Shown here in pieces: positions 1 to 8,718 of a stretch of DNA of 64,000 nt. A model generated the notes under the pieces. That model had not been told where the DNA came from. It saw nothing but the letters and a program-made list of their open reading frames with translations, and did not search any database. A program made the translations under genes and the position numbers. This DNA is from Microlunatus phosphovorus NM-1 (lineage in GTDB: Bacteria > Actinomycetota > Actinomycetes > Propionibacteriales > Propionibacteriaceae). Position 1 is the stretch's first letter. Each line of letters opens with the position of its first letter. The stretch lies in contig NC_015635.1 in NCBI RefSeq assembly GCF_000270245.1, positions 3,968,001-4,032,000 on the forward strand, in the 5' to 3' direction.

Positions 1-416
1 GTCCAGCTGAACTCGCCCGCACCCACCCCCACTCTGGCCGCGATCTGCACCGGTCCGTACGGCGCGCGCTGCGGGCCAAGCGCACAGATCGACGCCTGCA
101 TCGCCTCGGCCGCCTCGATCGCGCGTCTGCCGGGAGCCGCCAACCGCTCCTCGGCCGGAAACAGGGCGAGCACCGCGTCACCAGGGAAGGAGGCGACGAA
201 CCCGTGCTGCCGGTGGACGGCCTCGACGATCGGGATCATCACCGACTGCACGGTCGAGGCGACCGCCTCGGCACCAGGAGGCCCGGCACCGGCCAGCGCG
301 TCACCCAACGCGGTGAATCCCACGATGTCGACATAGACCGCCGCCCCGGGCGCCCGACCCGCGGTCCGTCCCTCGGCGAGGCGCTCGACCACGAAGCGCG
401 GGACTACCTCAAGCAC
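1..416 (-). CDS. class III adenylate/guanylate cyclase domain protein (partial, N-terminus)
   Basis: The gene is cut by the left window edge, so only about 138 N-terminal residues are visible. They form the start of a class III nucleotidyl cyclase domain, which would make cAMP or cGMP from the NTP. YVDIVGFT carries the first metal-binding Asp (residue 30) and FPGDAVLALF the second (residue 80). The GTG start at 416 overlaps the stop of the upstream gene by 8 nt, so translation is probably coupled and the cyclase is third in an operon. The domain begins almost at the start codon with no membrane or sensor domain before it; whether ATPase or other domains follow cannot be seen. Substrate preference (ATP or GTP) cannot be told from this fragment. 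Confidence 0.8.
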   Translation of the reverse strand, partial: MLEVVPRFVVERLAEGRTAGRAPGAAVYVDIVGFTALGDALAGAGPPGAEAVASTVQSVMIPIVEAVHRQHGFVASFPGDAVLALFPAEERLAAPGRRAIEAAEAMQASICALGPQRAPYGPVQIAARVGVGAGEFSW

Positions 417-1254
417 GGAACGGAACCGAGAGCTGGCCGCGCATGTAGGCGCACAGGGCGTCGACGTCGTAGCCACCGAGCCAGAACTCCACCGGCCACA
501 GCTGGGACCGGCCCACGGTCCCCCCGAGCCGGCCTTCCGCATCGCTGACCAGAGCCTCGCCGTTGAGCGGGAAGGCGTAGCCCGCGCGCATACCCATGAA
601 CTGCTCCGCCGCCAGCCGCTGCCCGGCCATGATCGCGTCCGCCTCGATGGCGCGGATCCGTTTGACCAGCGCCAGCTTGGCGGTGGGATCGGTGGTCTGG
701 TCCAGCTGGTGACGGAGGTCGTCACGGCGTTGCCGCCGTACCTCCGGGTAGTTCACCAGGCCGGTCGCTTCGGCCGCGATCACCGACTGAATCTCGATCG
801 TGTTGAGCCTGGGCGCGAGCAGCGCCTGGTTCAAGAACACGTCATCCAGTCGCAGCTCGGGGCGAGTCACATCCCAGAGCGCGGCGCGACGCAGCACGAT
901 CCCGTTGCCGGCGATGGTGAGGTCGAACGGGTCGATGATCACGGTGAACGCGTTCGGGACGGTGATCAGGTTGCGTTGCAGGAACTCGGCGTCGGTCAGC
1001 GAGACCGCCGCGCCCAGCAGGGGATGCTCCGGGGCGGTCGCTCCGTCGACCTCCACCCGGACGACGTTGACACCGATGTCGTCGAGATGGGGGAAGCGCG
1101 GACAGACCGGGTCCTGGAGTCGGATCAGCCGGTCGAAGGGCGGCTCCCCCGCCACAGTGAAGGTGGGGCCGCTCACCCCGTGCGGCTCGTCGGTCGGGTC
1201 CGGATCGGTGGCCATCCGGCATTGGAACCAGCCCTCGAAATGCAGCGTGATCAC
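409..1254 (-). CDS. hypothetical protein in ferritin-like/cyclase operon
   Basis: I do not recognise this 281-residue protein. It has no signal peptide and no membrane segment. The N-terminal half looks like mixed beta structure (residues 1-130). A charged helical stretch follows at about 165-215, rich in Arg, Asp and Gln and possibly a coiled coil. The C-terminus is aromatic (LWPVEFWLGGYDVDAL). The start overlaps the stop of the ferritin-like gene by 4 nt and the stop overlaps the cyclase start, so the three proteins are probably made together and may work together. No catalytic motif is evident. The whole frame is open and tightly packed, so I am confident that it is a gene, but not of any function. 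Confidence 0.7.
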   Translation of the reverse strand: MITLHFEGWFQCRMATDPDPTDEPHGVSGPTFTVAGEPPFDRLIRLQDPVCPRFPHLDDIGVNVVRVEVDGATAPEHPLLGAAVSLTDAEFLQRNLITVPNAFTVIIDPFDLTIAGNGIVLRRAALWDVTRPELRLDDVFLNQALLAPRLNTIEIQSVIAAEATGLVNYPEVRRQRRDDLRHQLDQTTDPTAKLALVKRIRAIEADAIMAGQRLAAEQFMGMRAGYAFPLNGEALVSDAEGRLGGTVGRSQLWPVEFWLGGYDVDALCAYMRGQLSVPFRA

Positions 1255-2450
1255 GGCGCACCCACCATCCCCAGCCCGGCTGACAGTCGTTGGGCGATGA
1301 GATTGAGGGACTGCGCGATGTAGCGCAGCCGCTTCGGCATCCCCGGCTCTCCTGCCGTCGCCAGGGCCCGGGCCGCCAACCCGTCCAAGGACTCCGAGAG
1401 CACCGTCCAGGCCGCCGCACGATGCGGCAGCACCAGCACCGGCCCGTGGCTGTCGAACGAGGGCCCGGCCCGCCAGCCGTCGTCGGGCAGATGTGCCGGC
1501 ATCGTGGTCAACAACTCGGCCAGTGGACGGATCCCCATCGTCATGAGTGGCATGAATGCCACCGAGCGCAACACGGCCACATCGTCCTCGGTCTCGTCGC
1601 TGTGGGAGAACATCCGGGCCAGGATCGCCAGCAGCACCCCGTACGCCTCGTCGAACAGACTGAACACGGCGCTCGCCGCCGGATTGGTGATCGCCGCGGC
1701 CGTGGGATTGGAGAGCACCTGCTCAGCTGCGGCAAACGAGTGCGCGTCGAAGTCCTGCAGGATGTCCAGGAAACGCCGGTAGTGGGAGATCTCATGGTCC
1801 ATCGGCGCACCTTCGCCCTGCTCGATCACCAGGTCGATGACGGCGAGGGCGCTGGGCAGATCGGTGACCGGACGCATGAACACGTCGTAGCCGCCGCCGA
1901 GACAGCCGAGCCGCGGGAAATCGGTGCCGAGCTGTCCGCCGACCACCTGGGCATCCGGTGGCCCGATGAACAGATCCGGCGTCTGGGCCGCCAAGGCGAT
2001 GAGCATCGTACGCAGTCGCTCATACAGCTCGCCGACCGTCTGGTAGGGCTTGGTCGTCAGCGGTGCCGCGCGACAGAAGGCATCGACGGGATGCACGGTG
2101 TCTGGACGCTCGAAGCAGACGAACTTCTGCAGCACCGGCACCGAGAACGGCTCGAGCGCCATCTCGTGGCCGAACAGCGACGTGGGATAGGGAAAAGTGG
2201 GATGACCCAGGGTCGGCGCTCCGCCGACGGCGGTGGTCAGGTTGATCACCAGCCCGAGATGCTCCATCTCCTGGCGGGCGACCAGCAGGATGGTCCGCTC
2301 CCAGTCGAAGACCAGATTCTGCTGCTCGTCGGTGAGACCTGAACGCTTCATCGAGTAGGCGGCGAACAGGTACTGGCACATCAGCGAGTGCTCGACCTCG
2401 GCGGCCTCCGCCAGGAGGGTGAGCAGGTCAGCTCGGGTGTAGGCCACCAC
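1251..2450 (-). CDS. ferritin-like domain protein (VioB/RebD-type N-terminal fold)
   Basis: This 399-residue soluble protein opens with a ferritin-like four-helix region. The residues EVEHSLMCQYLFAAYS (around 18-33) and ARQEMEHLG (58-66) supply the ExnH pattern expected of a di-iron carboxylate site: Glu20, His21, Glu61 and Glu63/His64. A second metal-ligand-like helix, MDHEISHYRRF, lies near residue 220. The family (ferritin-like domain of iminophenyl-pyruvate dimer synthases such as VioB) includes oxidative enzymes, but many members are uncharacterised. It is the first gene of a three-gene operon with an unknown protein and a nucleotide cyclase; all junctions overlap. A redox or oxygenase activity linked to cyclic nucleotide signalling is only inference. 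Confidence 0.75.
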   Translation of the reverse strand: MVAYTRADLLTLLAEAAEVEHSLMCQYLFAAYSMKRSGLTDEQQNLVFDWERTILLVARQEMEHLGLVINLTTAVGGAPTLGHPTFPYPTSLFGHEMALEPFSVPVLQKFVCFERPDTVHPVDAFCRAAPLTTKPYQTVGELYERLRTMLIALAAQTPDLFIGPPDAQVVGGQLGTDFPRLGCLGGGYDVFMRPVTDLPSALAVIDLVIEQGEGAPMDHEISHYRRFLDILQDFDAHSFAAAEQVLSNPTAAAITNPAASAVFSLFDEAYGVLLAILARMFSHSDETEDDVAVLRSVAFMPLMTMGIRPLAELLTTMPAHLPDDGWRAGPSFDSHGPVLVLPHRAAAWTVLSESLDGLAARALATAGEPGMPKRLRYIAQSLNLIAQRLSAGLGMVGAP

Positions 2451-2511
2451 ATCCGCATGCTACTCGTCTTTCCGACGGTCGGAATAAACGGCCGTCTGTC
2501 GGGCAGTTTGC

Positions 2512-4710
2512 CTACCGACGCTGCGAGGTGCGCGCGATGGTCGGGCTGACCCGCCGCGCGCGGGACCGAGATGCCTGCCGCTCTTCGTCGGGCACCACGG
2601 ACGTCGACAAGACCACGATCGAATGCGGTTGGATCGAGTGCTTCGACCGGGCTCGCCACGGATTGGCATCGGGCGGATCCACCGTGCCGTGATGCGTGTC
2701 CAGCCGGACCAGCCAGTTGTTGCCCAGGGCCGCCGGCGGCAGGGTGAAGCTGATCGCCTCGGACCAGGCGTTGAAGAGCAGCAGGAAATGATCGTCGCTG
2801 ACGCTGCGGCCGGCGGCGTCCAGCTCGGGAATGGCATCTCCGTTCAAGAACACCATCAGACTGCGGGCGAAGCCGGAGTTCCAGTCGCCTTCGTCCATCT
2901 CGTGCCCGTCGGGACGCAGCCACAAGATGTCGCCGAGCTCGCTCTTGCCGCCGTGCTTGGCATCGCCGGCGAAGAAGCGGCGCCGCCGGAAGACCGGATG
3001 CTTGCGGCGCAGCTCGATCGCGGCCGACGTGTACGCGAGCAGGTCCCGCGAGTCGGCATCGAGGTCCCAGTCCACCCAGGAGATCTCGTTGTCCTGGGCG
3101 TACACGTTGTTGTTGCCGCCCTGGGTCCGGCCCAGCTCGTCGCCGTGCGCCAGCATCGGGACACCCTGGCTGAGCATCAAGGTGGTGATGAAGTTGCGCT
3201 GCTGCTTGAGCCGCAGCGCCTCGATCTTGGGATCCTCGGTCGGCCCCTCGACGCCGCAGTTCCAGGACCGGTTGTGGCTCTCACCATCCCGGTTGTCCTC
3301 ACCATTGGCCTCGTTGTGCTTGTGGTTGTAGGACACGAGATCGCGCAGCGTGAAGCCGTCGTGGGCGATGACGAAGTTGATCGAGGCAGTGGGCCGCCGA
3401 TCGGAGTGGTTGTAGAGATCCGACGAACCGGTCAATCGCGAGGCGAACTCACCCAGGCTCCTGGGCTCGCCCCGCCAGAAATCGCGGACCGTGTCGCGGT
3501 ATTTGCCGTTCCACTCGGTCCACAGCGGCGGGAAGTTGCCGACCTGATAGCCGCCGTCGCCCAGGTCCCACGGCTCGGCGATCAGCTTCACCTGCGAGAT
3601 CACCGGGTCCTGCTGGATGATGTCGAAGAACGCCGACAGCTTGTCGACCTCATGGAACTGCCGGGCCAAGGTCGCGGCCAGGTCGAAGCGGAAGCCGTCG
3701 ACGTGCATCTCCTGGGCCCAGTAGCGCAACGAGTCCATGATCAGCTGGAGCACATGCGGGCTGCGCATCAGCAGGCTGTTGCCGGTGCCCGTGGTGTCGT
3801 AGTAGTGCGAGCGATCGGCGTCGACCAGCCGGTAGTACATGGCGTTGTCGATGCCCCGGTAGGCGATCGTCGGGCCCAGCTGACTGCCCTCGGCGGTGTG
3901 GTTGTAGACCACGTCCAAGATCACTTCGATGCCCGCCGCATGCAGCGCCTTGACCATGGCCTTGAACTCGGTGACCTGCTGACCGCGCCCCCCGCCGCTG
4001 GAGTAGGTGTTGTGCGGCGCCAGGAACCCGATGGTGTTGTAGCCCCAGTAGTTCGACAGGCCCCGTTGAACCAGGTGCGGGTCGTTGACGAACTGATGCA
4101 CCGGCAGTAGCTCAACCGCCGTCACACCCAGGCTCTTGAGGTGATCGATGATCACCGGGTGCCCGAGGGCCGCATACGTGCCGCGGATCTCCTCCGGCAC
4201 GTCCGGATGGGTCATGGTCAGACCCTTCACATGGGTCTCGTAGATCACCGACTCGTGATACTCGTGCCCCGGCGGACGATCATGGCCCCAGTCGAAGTAG
4301 GGGTTGACGACCACCGACAACATCGTGTGGCCGCGGGAGTCGTCGTCGTTGAACTGGCTCGGGTCGTCGAACCGGTACGAGTAGAGCGACTCGTCGCCGT
4401 CGATCATGCCCTCGATCGCCTTCGCGTACGGATCCAACAGCAGCTTGGCGGGATTGCAGCGCGGGCCCTGCCCAGGGTCGTACGGGCCGTGCACCCGGTA
4501 GCCGTACCGCTGCCCTGGTTGAACGCCCGGCAGGTAGGCATGCCAGACGTAGCCGTCGACCTCGGTCAGCTCGAACCGGGTCTCCTCGCCCTCGTCGTCC
4601 AGCAGGCAGAGCTCGACCCTGGTCGCCGCCTCGGAGAACATCGCGAAGTTCACGCCGCTGCCGTCGTACGTCGCTCCCAAGGGGTAGGACTTGCCCGGCC
4701 AGATGTCCAT
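2512..4710 (-). CDS. glgX: glycogen debranching protein GlgX
   Basis: GlgX hydrolyses alpha-1,6 branches of phosphorylase-limit glycogen in the cytoplasm. The 732-residue length matches the family. An N-terminal CBM48 (YPLGATYDGSGVNFAMF, about residues 8-25) precedes the GH13 barrel. Catalytic landmarks are the nucleophile Asp in VDGFRFD (near 342), the acid Glu in LIAEPWD (near 377) and the transition-state Asp in IAHDGF (near 450). The frame is open upstream to 4890, but I place the start at the ATG at 4710, where homology begins and which is preceded by GAGAGGA. The C-terminus ends in an Arg/Ser-rich tail of about 20 residues that looks unconserved. The gene is divergent from dinB across a 153-nt gap. 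Confidence 0.93.
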   Translation of the reverse strand: MDIWPGKSYPLGATYDGSGVNFAMFSEAATRVELCLLDDEGEETRFELTEVDGYVWHAYLPGVQPGQRYGYRVHGPYDPGQGPRCNPAKLLLDPYAKAIEGMIDGDESLYSYRFDDPSQFNDDDSRGHTMLSVVVNPYFDWGHDRPPGHEYHESVIYETHVKGLTMTHPDVPEEIRGTYAALGHPVIIDHLKSLGVTAVELLPVHQFVNDPHLVQRGLSNYWGYNTIGFLAPHNTYSSGGGRGQQVTEFKAMVKALHAAGIEVILDVVYNHTAEGSQLGPTIAYRGIDNAMYYRLVDADRSHYYDTTGTGNSLLMRSPHVLQLIMDSLRYWAQEMHVDGFRFDLAATLARQFHEVDKLSAFFDIIQQDPVISQVKLIAEPWDLGDGGYQVGNFPPLWTEWNGKYRDTVRDFWRGEPRSLGEFASRLTGSSDLYNHSDRRPTASINFVIAHDGFTLRDLVSYNHKHNEANGEDNRDGESHNRSWNCGVEGPTEDPKIEALRLKQQRNFITTLMLSQGVPMLAHGDELGRTQGGNNNVYAQDNEISWVDWDLDADSRDLLAYTSAAIELRRKHPVFRRRRFFAGDAKHGGKSELGDILWLRPDGHEMDEGDWNSGFARSLMVFLNGDAIPELDAAGRSVSDDHFLLLFNAWSEAISFTLPPAALGNNWLVRLDTHHGTVDPPDANPWRARSKHSIQPHSIVVLSTSVVPDEERQASRSRARRVSPTIARTSQRR

Positions 4711-4851
4711 CTGCTGGTCCTCTCGGTCGGTCGTACGTGGCCATTCTCGTCGGTGGCACCGATGCCGCGAAACCGTGGGGATGCAAGATACCCGTCCGCG
4801 CTCCGAGATGCGCAGGCCACCTTGTCGCGGACCGGTGTCGGAGGGTCCGGT

Positions 4852-4857
4852 CAGAAT
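4852..4857 (+). promoter_or_regulatory. candidate -10 box for leaderless dinB
   Basis: CAGAAT lies 6 nt before the GTG at 4864, so a transcript would start on the start codon itself. The first base is C rather than the T of the TANNNT consensus seen at other genes here, so confidence is modest. It supports the GTG start where the nearest purine-rich tract is about 20 nt away. Confidence 0.4.
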
Positions 4858-4863
4858 GGGGTC

Positions 4864-6327
4864 GTGCGCTCTCAGCCGTCTGTGCTGCACCTCGACCTCG
4901 ATGCGTTCTTCGCCGCGGTCGAGCAGCGCGACAAGCCCTCACTGCGGGGCAAGGCCGTCGTGGTCGGCGGCATCGGCCAGCGGGGAGTGGTGGCCACCGC
5001 GTCGTACGAAGCCCGCCGGTTCGGGGTGCGTTCGGCCATGCCCGCCCACGAAGCGCGGCGGCGCGCACCGCACGCGGCCTTCCTGGCCGGCCGGTTCGAG
5101 GCCTACCGGGCAGCCAGCCACGAGGTGATGAGCATCCTGCGGGAGCTCTCGCCTGCGGTCGAGCCGCTCTCGCTGGACGAGGCATTCGTCGATCTGGCCC
5201 AGGCCCGGAGACCGGTCGAGCTGACCGACGCCGGGCTGCGTCGGCTGGTCGGCGAACTGAAAGCGGAAGTCGCGGCGGCCACTGGAGGGCTGACCGCCTC
5301 GGTCGGCATCGGGTCGTCGAAGTTCATCGCCAAGCTCGCCACCGAGCTGGGCAAGCCCGACGGGCTGGTGGTGGTCGCCCCCGGCGCGGAGGTCCCACTG
5401 ATCGAACCGCTGCCGGTCAGCGTGATCCCCGGAGTCGGCCCGGTGACCGCGGAGAAGCTGCAGCGCATCGGGGTCCACACGGTGGCCGACCTGCAGCGGG
5501 TCTCGGTCGCCGAGGTGGCCCAGCTGATCGGCAAGGCACACGCCCAAGGGCTGACCGATTTGGCGTACGCGCGCGACGACCGACCCGTGGAGCCGGAGCG
5601 GGAGACCAAGTCAATCTCGATGGAGGACACCTTCGAAACCGATCTGGTGGACCGGGCGACCTTGACGGCCATCTGTGAACGTCATGCCCGCCAGGTCGCC
5701 GCGCGGCTGCGCTCGGCCGGGCTGTTCGCTCGGACGGTGACGCTGAAGCTGCGCCGCCATGACTTCTCCACCCAGACCCGGTCGACGACGCTGCGCTCCC
5801 CCATCGACACCCCGGACGAGATCGCCCGGCTGGCGCGCGGTCTGTTGGACGCCATCGACCTCACCGGCGGGATCCGGCTGCTCGGCGTCGGGGTGGCCGG
5901 ATTGACCGAGGTCGTCCAGGATCAGCTCTTCGACGAAAGCGGGAACGATCCGACCGACTCACCGGACTCCGCCGACGAGTCAGGCACGGTCAGGCAGTCA
6001 GCGGCTGGATCTGTTGCCGAGAGCGAGAGTGGCGTCGGGGGCCAGAACGGTGCCGGGGCGGAGGTGCCGGTGGCCGGTGTCACGGGCCCGGACATACCGG
6101 TAGCGGGCGTGACCGCCCGACATGGACACCGGTGGCTGCCCGGCATCGATGTCGAGCATGACGAGCACGGCCGCGGCTGGGTCTGGGGATCCGGGCTGGG
6201 CCGGGTCACCGTACGGTTCGAGAGCTGGCAGACCGGGCCCGGGCCGGTAAGGACCTTCGCCGAAGCCGACCCGGCTCTGCACCGAGCCGACCCGCTGCCG
6301 TATCGCCCACGCTGCGCGGTCGCCTAG
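4864..6327 (+). CDS. dinB: DNA polymerase IV (Y-family)
   Basis: This is a translesion polymerase of the Y family, 487 residues. Motif I LHLDLDAFFAAVEQ (residues 8-21) and motif SLDEAFVDL (Asp/Glu near 104-105) give the metal-binding carboxylates. The helix-hairpin-helix IPGVGPVTAEKLQRIGV follows near residue 185. The little-finger domain ends around 360. A 110-residue low-complexity linker then leads to a conserved actinobacterial tail (GWVWGSGLGRVTVRF ... DPLPYRPR). The frame stays open far upstream, but similarity begins at VRSQPSVLHLDLD, so the GTG at 4864 is chosen. The usual C-terminal beta-clamp motif is not obvious. Confidence 0.92.
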   Translation: MRSQPSVLHLDLDAFFAAVEQRDKPSLRGKAVVVGGIGQRGVVATASYEARRFGVRSAMPAHEARRRAPHAAFLAGRFEAYRAASHEVMSILRELSPAVEPLSLDEAFVDLAQARRPVELTDAGLRRLVGELKAEVAAATGGLTASVGIGSSKFIAKLATELGKPDGLVVVAPGAEVPLIEPLPVSVIPGVGPVTAEKLQRIGVHTVADLQRVSVAEVAQLIGKAHAQGLTDLAYARDDRPVEPERETKSISMEDTFETDLVDRATLTAICERHARQVAARLRSAGLFARTVTLKLRRHDFSTQTRSTTLRSPIDTPDEIARLARGLLDAIDLTGGIRLLGVGVAGLTEVVQDQLFDESGNDPTDSPDSADESGTVRQSAAGSVAESESGVGGQNGAGAEVPVAGVTGPDIPVAGVTARHGHRWLPGIDVEHDEHGRGWVWGSGLGRVTVRFESWQTGPGPVRTFAEADPALHRADPLPYRPRCAVA

Positions 6328-6347
6328 AGGTTTGCCGCCGGGCCGCG

Positions 6348-7097
6348 TTACCGACAAGCCGCCGTGGGTGGTGCGACTGACTCGGTGAGCGCGGTCGGGA
6401 CAGCATCGGCGCCGGTGGCGGCGACCAGTCCACGAAACAGCCCGTGGTCGTCGCCGTATTCGGGGTGCCATTGCACGGCCATCCAGAAGGGACGCTCCGG
6501 ATCTTCGATCGCCTCGATCGTGCCGTCCGCAGCCCGAGCCGTCACCTCGAAGCCGGGGTGATCGGCGACGGCCTGGTGGTGGTGGCAGGTGACCTGCACC
6601 TCGTCGCCCACCAACCGGCGCACCGTCGAACCGGCCGTGGTCCGGATCGGGGTCCACCCGAAGGCACCCGGCGCGGGTGCATGCTCGCCATGCCCGACCA
6701 CGTCCGGCAGGTGCTGCTCCAGCCTGCCACCGGCTCGCACCGCCATCAGCTGCATGCCACGGCAGATCCCCAGCACCGGGATCCGCGCCGCCTCGGCAGC
6801 GTCCAACAGTGCCCACTCCCACGCGTCTCGATCCAGCCTGTTGTGCTGGGTCATCGGGTGCCGCATCGCCCCATAGCGTGCCGGGTCGATGTCCGCCCCA
6901 CCCGCGATGATCAACGCGTCGAGCCGTCCCACGACCTCGGCCGCACCAGCACTCTGTGGCGGCAACAGCACCGCCACCGCGCCGGCGGCCTCCACGGAGC
7001 GTGCATAGTTCGCGTGCAACAGATCTGTGGTGGTGTCCCACGCGCCGAACCGGGCCTGCTCTCGGTAGGACGAGATCCCGATCACCGGTCTGGTCAT
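6348..7097 (-). CDS. class I glutamine amidotransferase, gamma-glutamyl-GABA hydrolase-like (PuuD family)
   Basis: This 249-residue protein is of the peptidase C26 / gamma-glutamyl-gamma-aminobutyrate hydrolase family, which cleaves gamma-glutamyl amides. The N-terminus PVIGISSY is typical. LIIAGGADIDP (near 70-80) is the family's glycine turn. LGICRGMQL (near 108-116) contains the nucleophile Cys, and QWHPEYGDD (near 208-216) contains the His and Glu of the triad. The start is set at the ATG at 7097, where the family N-terminus begins, although the frame is open to 7724. No puu or glutamine-synthetase neighbour is present, so the substrate is uncertain. It is convergent with dinB, 20 nt apart. 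Confidence 0.85.
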   Translation of the reverse strand: MTRPVIGISSYREQARFGAWDTTTDLLHANYARSVEAAGAVAVLLPPQSAGAAEVVGRLDALIIAGGADIDPARYGAMRHPMTQHNRLDRDAWEWALLDAAEAARIPVLGICRGMQLMAVRAGGRLEQHLPDVVGHGEHAPAPGAFGWTPIRTTAGSTVRRLVGDEVQVTCHHHQAVADHPGFEVTARAADGTIEAIEDPERPFWMAVQWHPEYGDDHGLFRGLVAATGADAVPTALTESVAPPTAACR

Positions 7098-7240
7098 GGT
7101 CCGACCGCGGGGCGCGGAGCGCGACCAGTCAACATGGTCATGAGCGCATTCTGCTGCCCCGACCGGCGGATCCGCTCGATATCCCACCATCCGCGCGCGT
7201 TGCCCGCCCGTACGCCGCGCCAGTGCTTGCCGGTGAGCGA

Positions 7241-7246
7241 TAACCT
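7241..7246 (+). promoter_or_regulatory. -10 box for leaderless DUF503 gene
   Basis: TAACCT ends 7 nt before the ATG at 7254, the spacing expected if transcription starts on the start codon. No Shine-Dalgarno sequence lies between. Confidence 0.5.
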
Positions 7247-7253
7247 GCCTGCC

Positions 7254-7553
7254 ATGTTCGCGTGGGTGGGAGTGATCGAGTTCGACCTCCTGCTCGGTGA
7301 GGTGTTCTCGCTGAAGCAGAAGCGTTCGGTGATCCGGCCGTTGATCGCCGAGTTGAAACGGACGTACGCGGTGAGCGTCGCCGAGGTCGCCCACCACGAT
7401 CTGCACCGTCGAGCGGGGATCGCCGTCGCGGTCGTGGCCGGCGACCCCGCGCATCTGACCGAGGTTCTGGACACCATCGAGCGACAGGTCAGCGGTCATC
7501 CCGAGTTCACCCTGGTCTCGGCGGAGCGCCGGCTGCGCGGACCGGAGGATTAG
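7254..7553 (+). CDS. DUF503 domain-containing protein (YlxP-like)
   Basis: This is a 99-residue protein of the DUF503/YlxP family. The N-terminal beta strand VGVIEFDLLLGEVFSLKQKRSVI and the segment VAEVAHHDLHRRAGIAVAVVAGD are the family landmarks. In many bacteria YlxP sits with infB and rbfA; here it stands alone, flanked by an amidotransferase and a tandem repeat. Function is not established in the family (a ribosome-related role is suspected from context elsewhere). The ATG at 7254 is chosen because homology and the -10 box both point to it; the upstream open frame is a shadow of the opposite-strand gene. Confidence 0.85.
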   Translation: MFAWVGVIEFDLLLGEVFSLKQKRSVIRPLIAELKRTYAVSVAEVAHHDLHRRAGIAVAVVAGDPAHLTEVLDTIERQVSGHPEFTLVSAERRLRGPED

Positions 7554-7570
7554 CGTCATCTGACGCCCAC

Positions 7571-7690
7571 GGGCCACGTACGATCGCGACTCCCGCGTGA
7601 ACCACGCACGCTTCGCGCCGCCGGGCCACATCCGATTCAAACCCCAACGTGAACCATGCACGTTTCGCGCCGCCGGGCCACGTACGACCC
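7571..7690. repeat. 52-bp tandem repeat, 2.3 copies
   Basis: Units at 7571-7622 and 7623-7674 are each 52 bp and both end in TTCGCGCCGCC; a third unit starts at 7675 (GGGCCACGTACGA) and fades by about 7690. The units share GGGCCAC at the start and CGTGAACCA.GCACG in the second half, and differ by scattered substitutions. It fills most of the gap between DUF503 and the CPBP gene. I see no open frame or clear hairpin in it. Confidence 0.8.
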
Positions 7691-7725
7691 CAGGTACCAG
7701 AACCCGGCGCCGCGAGATCACCAAC

Positions 7726-8649
7726 TCAGCGGGTCGGACCGGTCCAAAGCCCGTCGAGCTTGCCCCGGCGCTTGGCGACGGCCAGGAGGACGAGCCCGAG
7801 CATGGTCCACACCAGTCCGCAGCCGACCCAGAACGCCGGGCCGCTGCCCAGTCCGACGAACAGACCGATGAGGGATCCCACGTGCACCCCGCCGTGTACG
7901 CCGACTGCCGCCCACAGCGAGTCGAGGAGAATCATCAAGGCACCGCCGGCGATGGCAAAGCCGAACGGCATGACCAGATAGAGCATCCGCTCGAGCACAT
8001 TCTGCTGTCCTCCACTGGAAGCCAGGTGTATGACGCCGAAGACCGCGGCAGAAATGAACAGCGCGACGATCGGGCGCGTACGCAAAGCGGTCATCTGATA
8101 GCCGCGGAAGAGCAGTTCCTCGGGCAGGCCTTGGAGCAGAAACGCCTGGGCAAGTCCCGCGATCACCAATCCCCACCAGGGAAGCCCGAAGCCCGGGCTG
8201 GTTCTCAGCAAGCCCGACCAGGTCAGCGGCAGACCAACGGCCAGCACCACCGCCATGCCGACACCAACACCCACGAGCAGACTTGCCCAGCTGGTCCTCG
8301 TCCAGCACAGACCTGCATCTCGCAGCCGAAGGCCCTGGACCCGCAGCAGCAGGGCACAGAACAGGACCACCAGTGCGCAGACCGCCGCAGACTGGCCCAC
8401 CACGATGACCGTCAGGATCCAGGCCGGAGCATCCAGGTCCAGCGGGAGCAAGACCTGCATCAACCCGGCGATCGCCAGATTCGCCAACAGCAGGGCGGCC
8501 ACCGGTCCGAGCAGGATCAGGAGGTGGAGCAGCCGACCCGGTCGGCTCGGACCCTCGGCCACCGAACCACCAGGCTCGCTCGAAACCGGCTGAGTCGACG
8601 ATCGCTGGGTCGACGATGGCTGAGGTGAGATGTGCGCTGATTCGTTCAT
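7726..8649 (-). CDS. CPBP family intramembrane metalloprotease
   Basis: This is a 307-residue polytopic membrane protein of the CPBP/CAAX-protease (Abi) family. After about 40 soluble, Ser/Pro-rich residues come roughly eight hydrophobic segments. The catalytic motifs are present in order: EELLFRGYQ (motif 1, EExxxR, near residue 180), FGVIHLAS (motif 2 His, near 208) and VGVHGGVH (near 262). Bacterial members are linked to bacteriocin self-immunity or processing of membrane substrates. No bacteriocin gene is visible nearby, so the substrate is unknown. Confidence 0.88.
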   Translation of the reverse strand: MNESAHISPQPSSTQRSSTQPVSSEPGGSVAEGPSRPGRLLHLLILLGPVAALLLANLAIAGLMQVLLPLDLDAPAWILTVIVVGQSAAVCALVVLFCALLLRVQGLRLRDAGLCWTRTSWASLLVGVGVGMAVVLAVGLPLTWSGLLRTSPGFGLPWWGLVIAGLAQAFLLQGLPEELLFRGYQMTALRTRPIVALFISAAVFGVIHLASSGGQQNVLERMLYLVMPFGFAIAGGALMILLDSLWAAVGVHGGVHVGSLIGLFVGLGSGPAFWVGCGLVWTMLGLVLLAVAKRRGKLDGLWTGPTR

Positions 8650-8718
8650 GACACATACCCTGCCGAGCCGGGGACTCCGTCGCGCCCGGCCGGCGTCATG
8701 GATCGCAGGGAGGCAACC

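Noticed and set aside
1290-2342. 350-codon plus-strand open frame
   Set aside because: It is opposite the ferritin-like gene, and the Arg/His/Gln-rich composition is typical of a shadow frame.
4141-4863. Long open frame continuous with dinB upstream of its start
   Set aside because: It is the antisense shadow of glgX, kept open by GC-rich codon structure; homology to DinB begins only at 4864.
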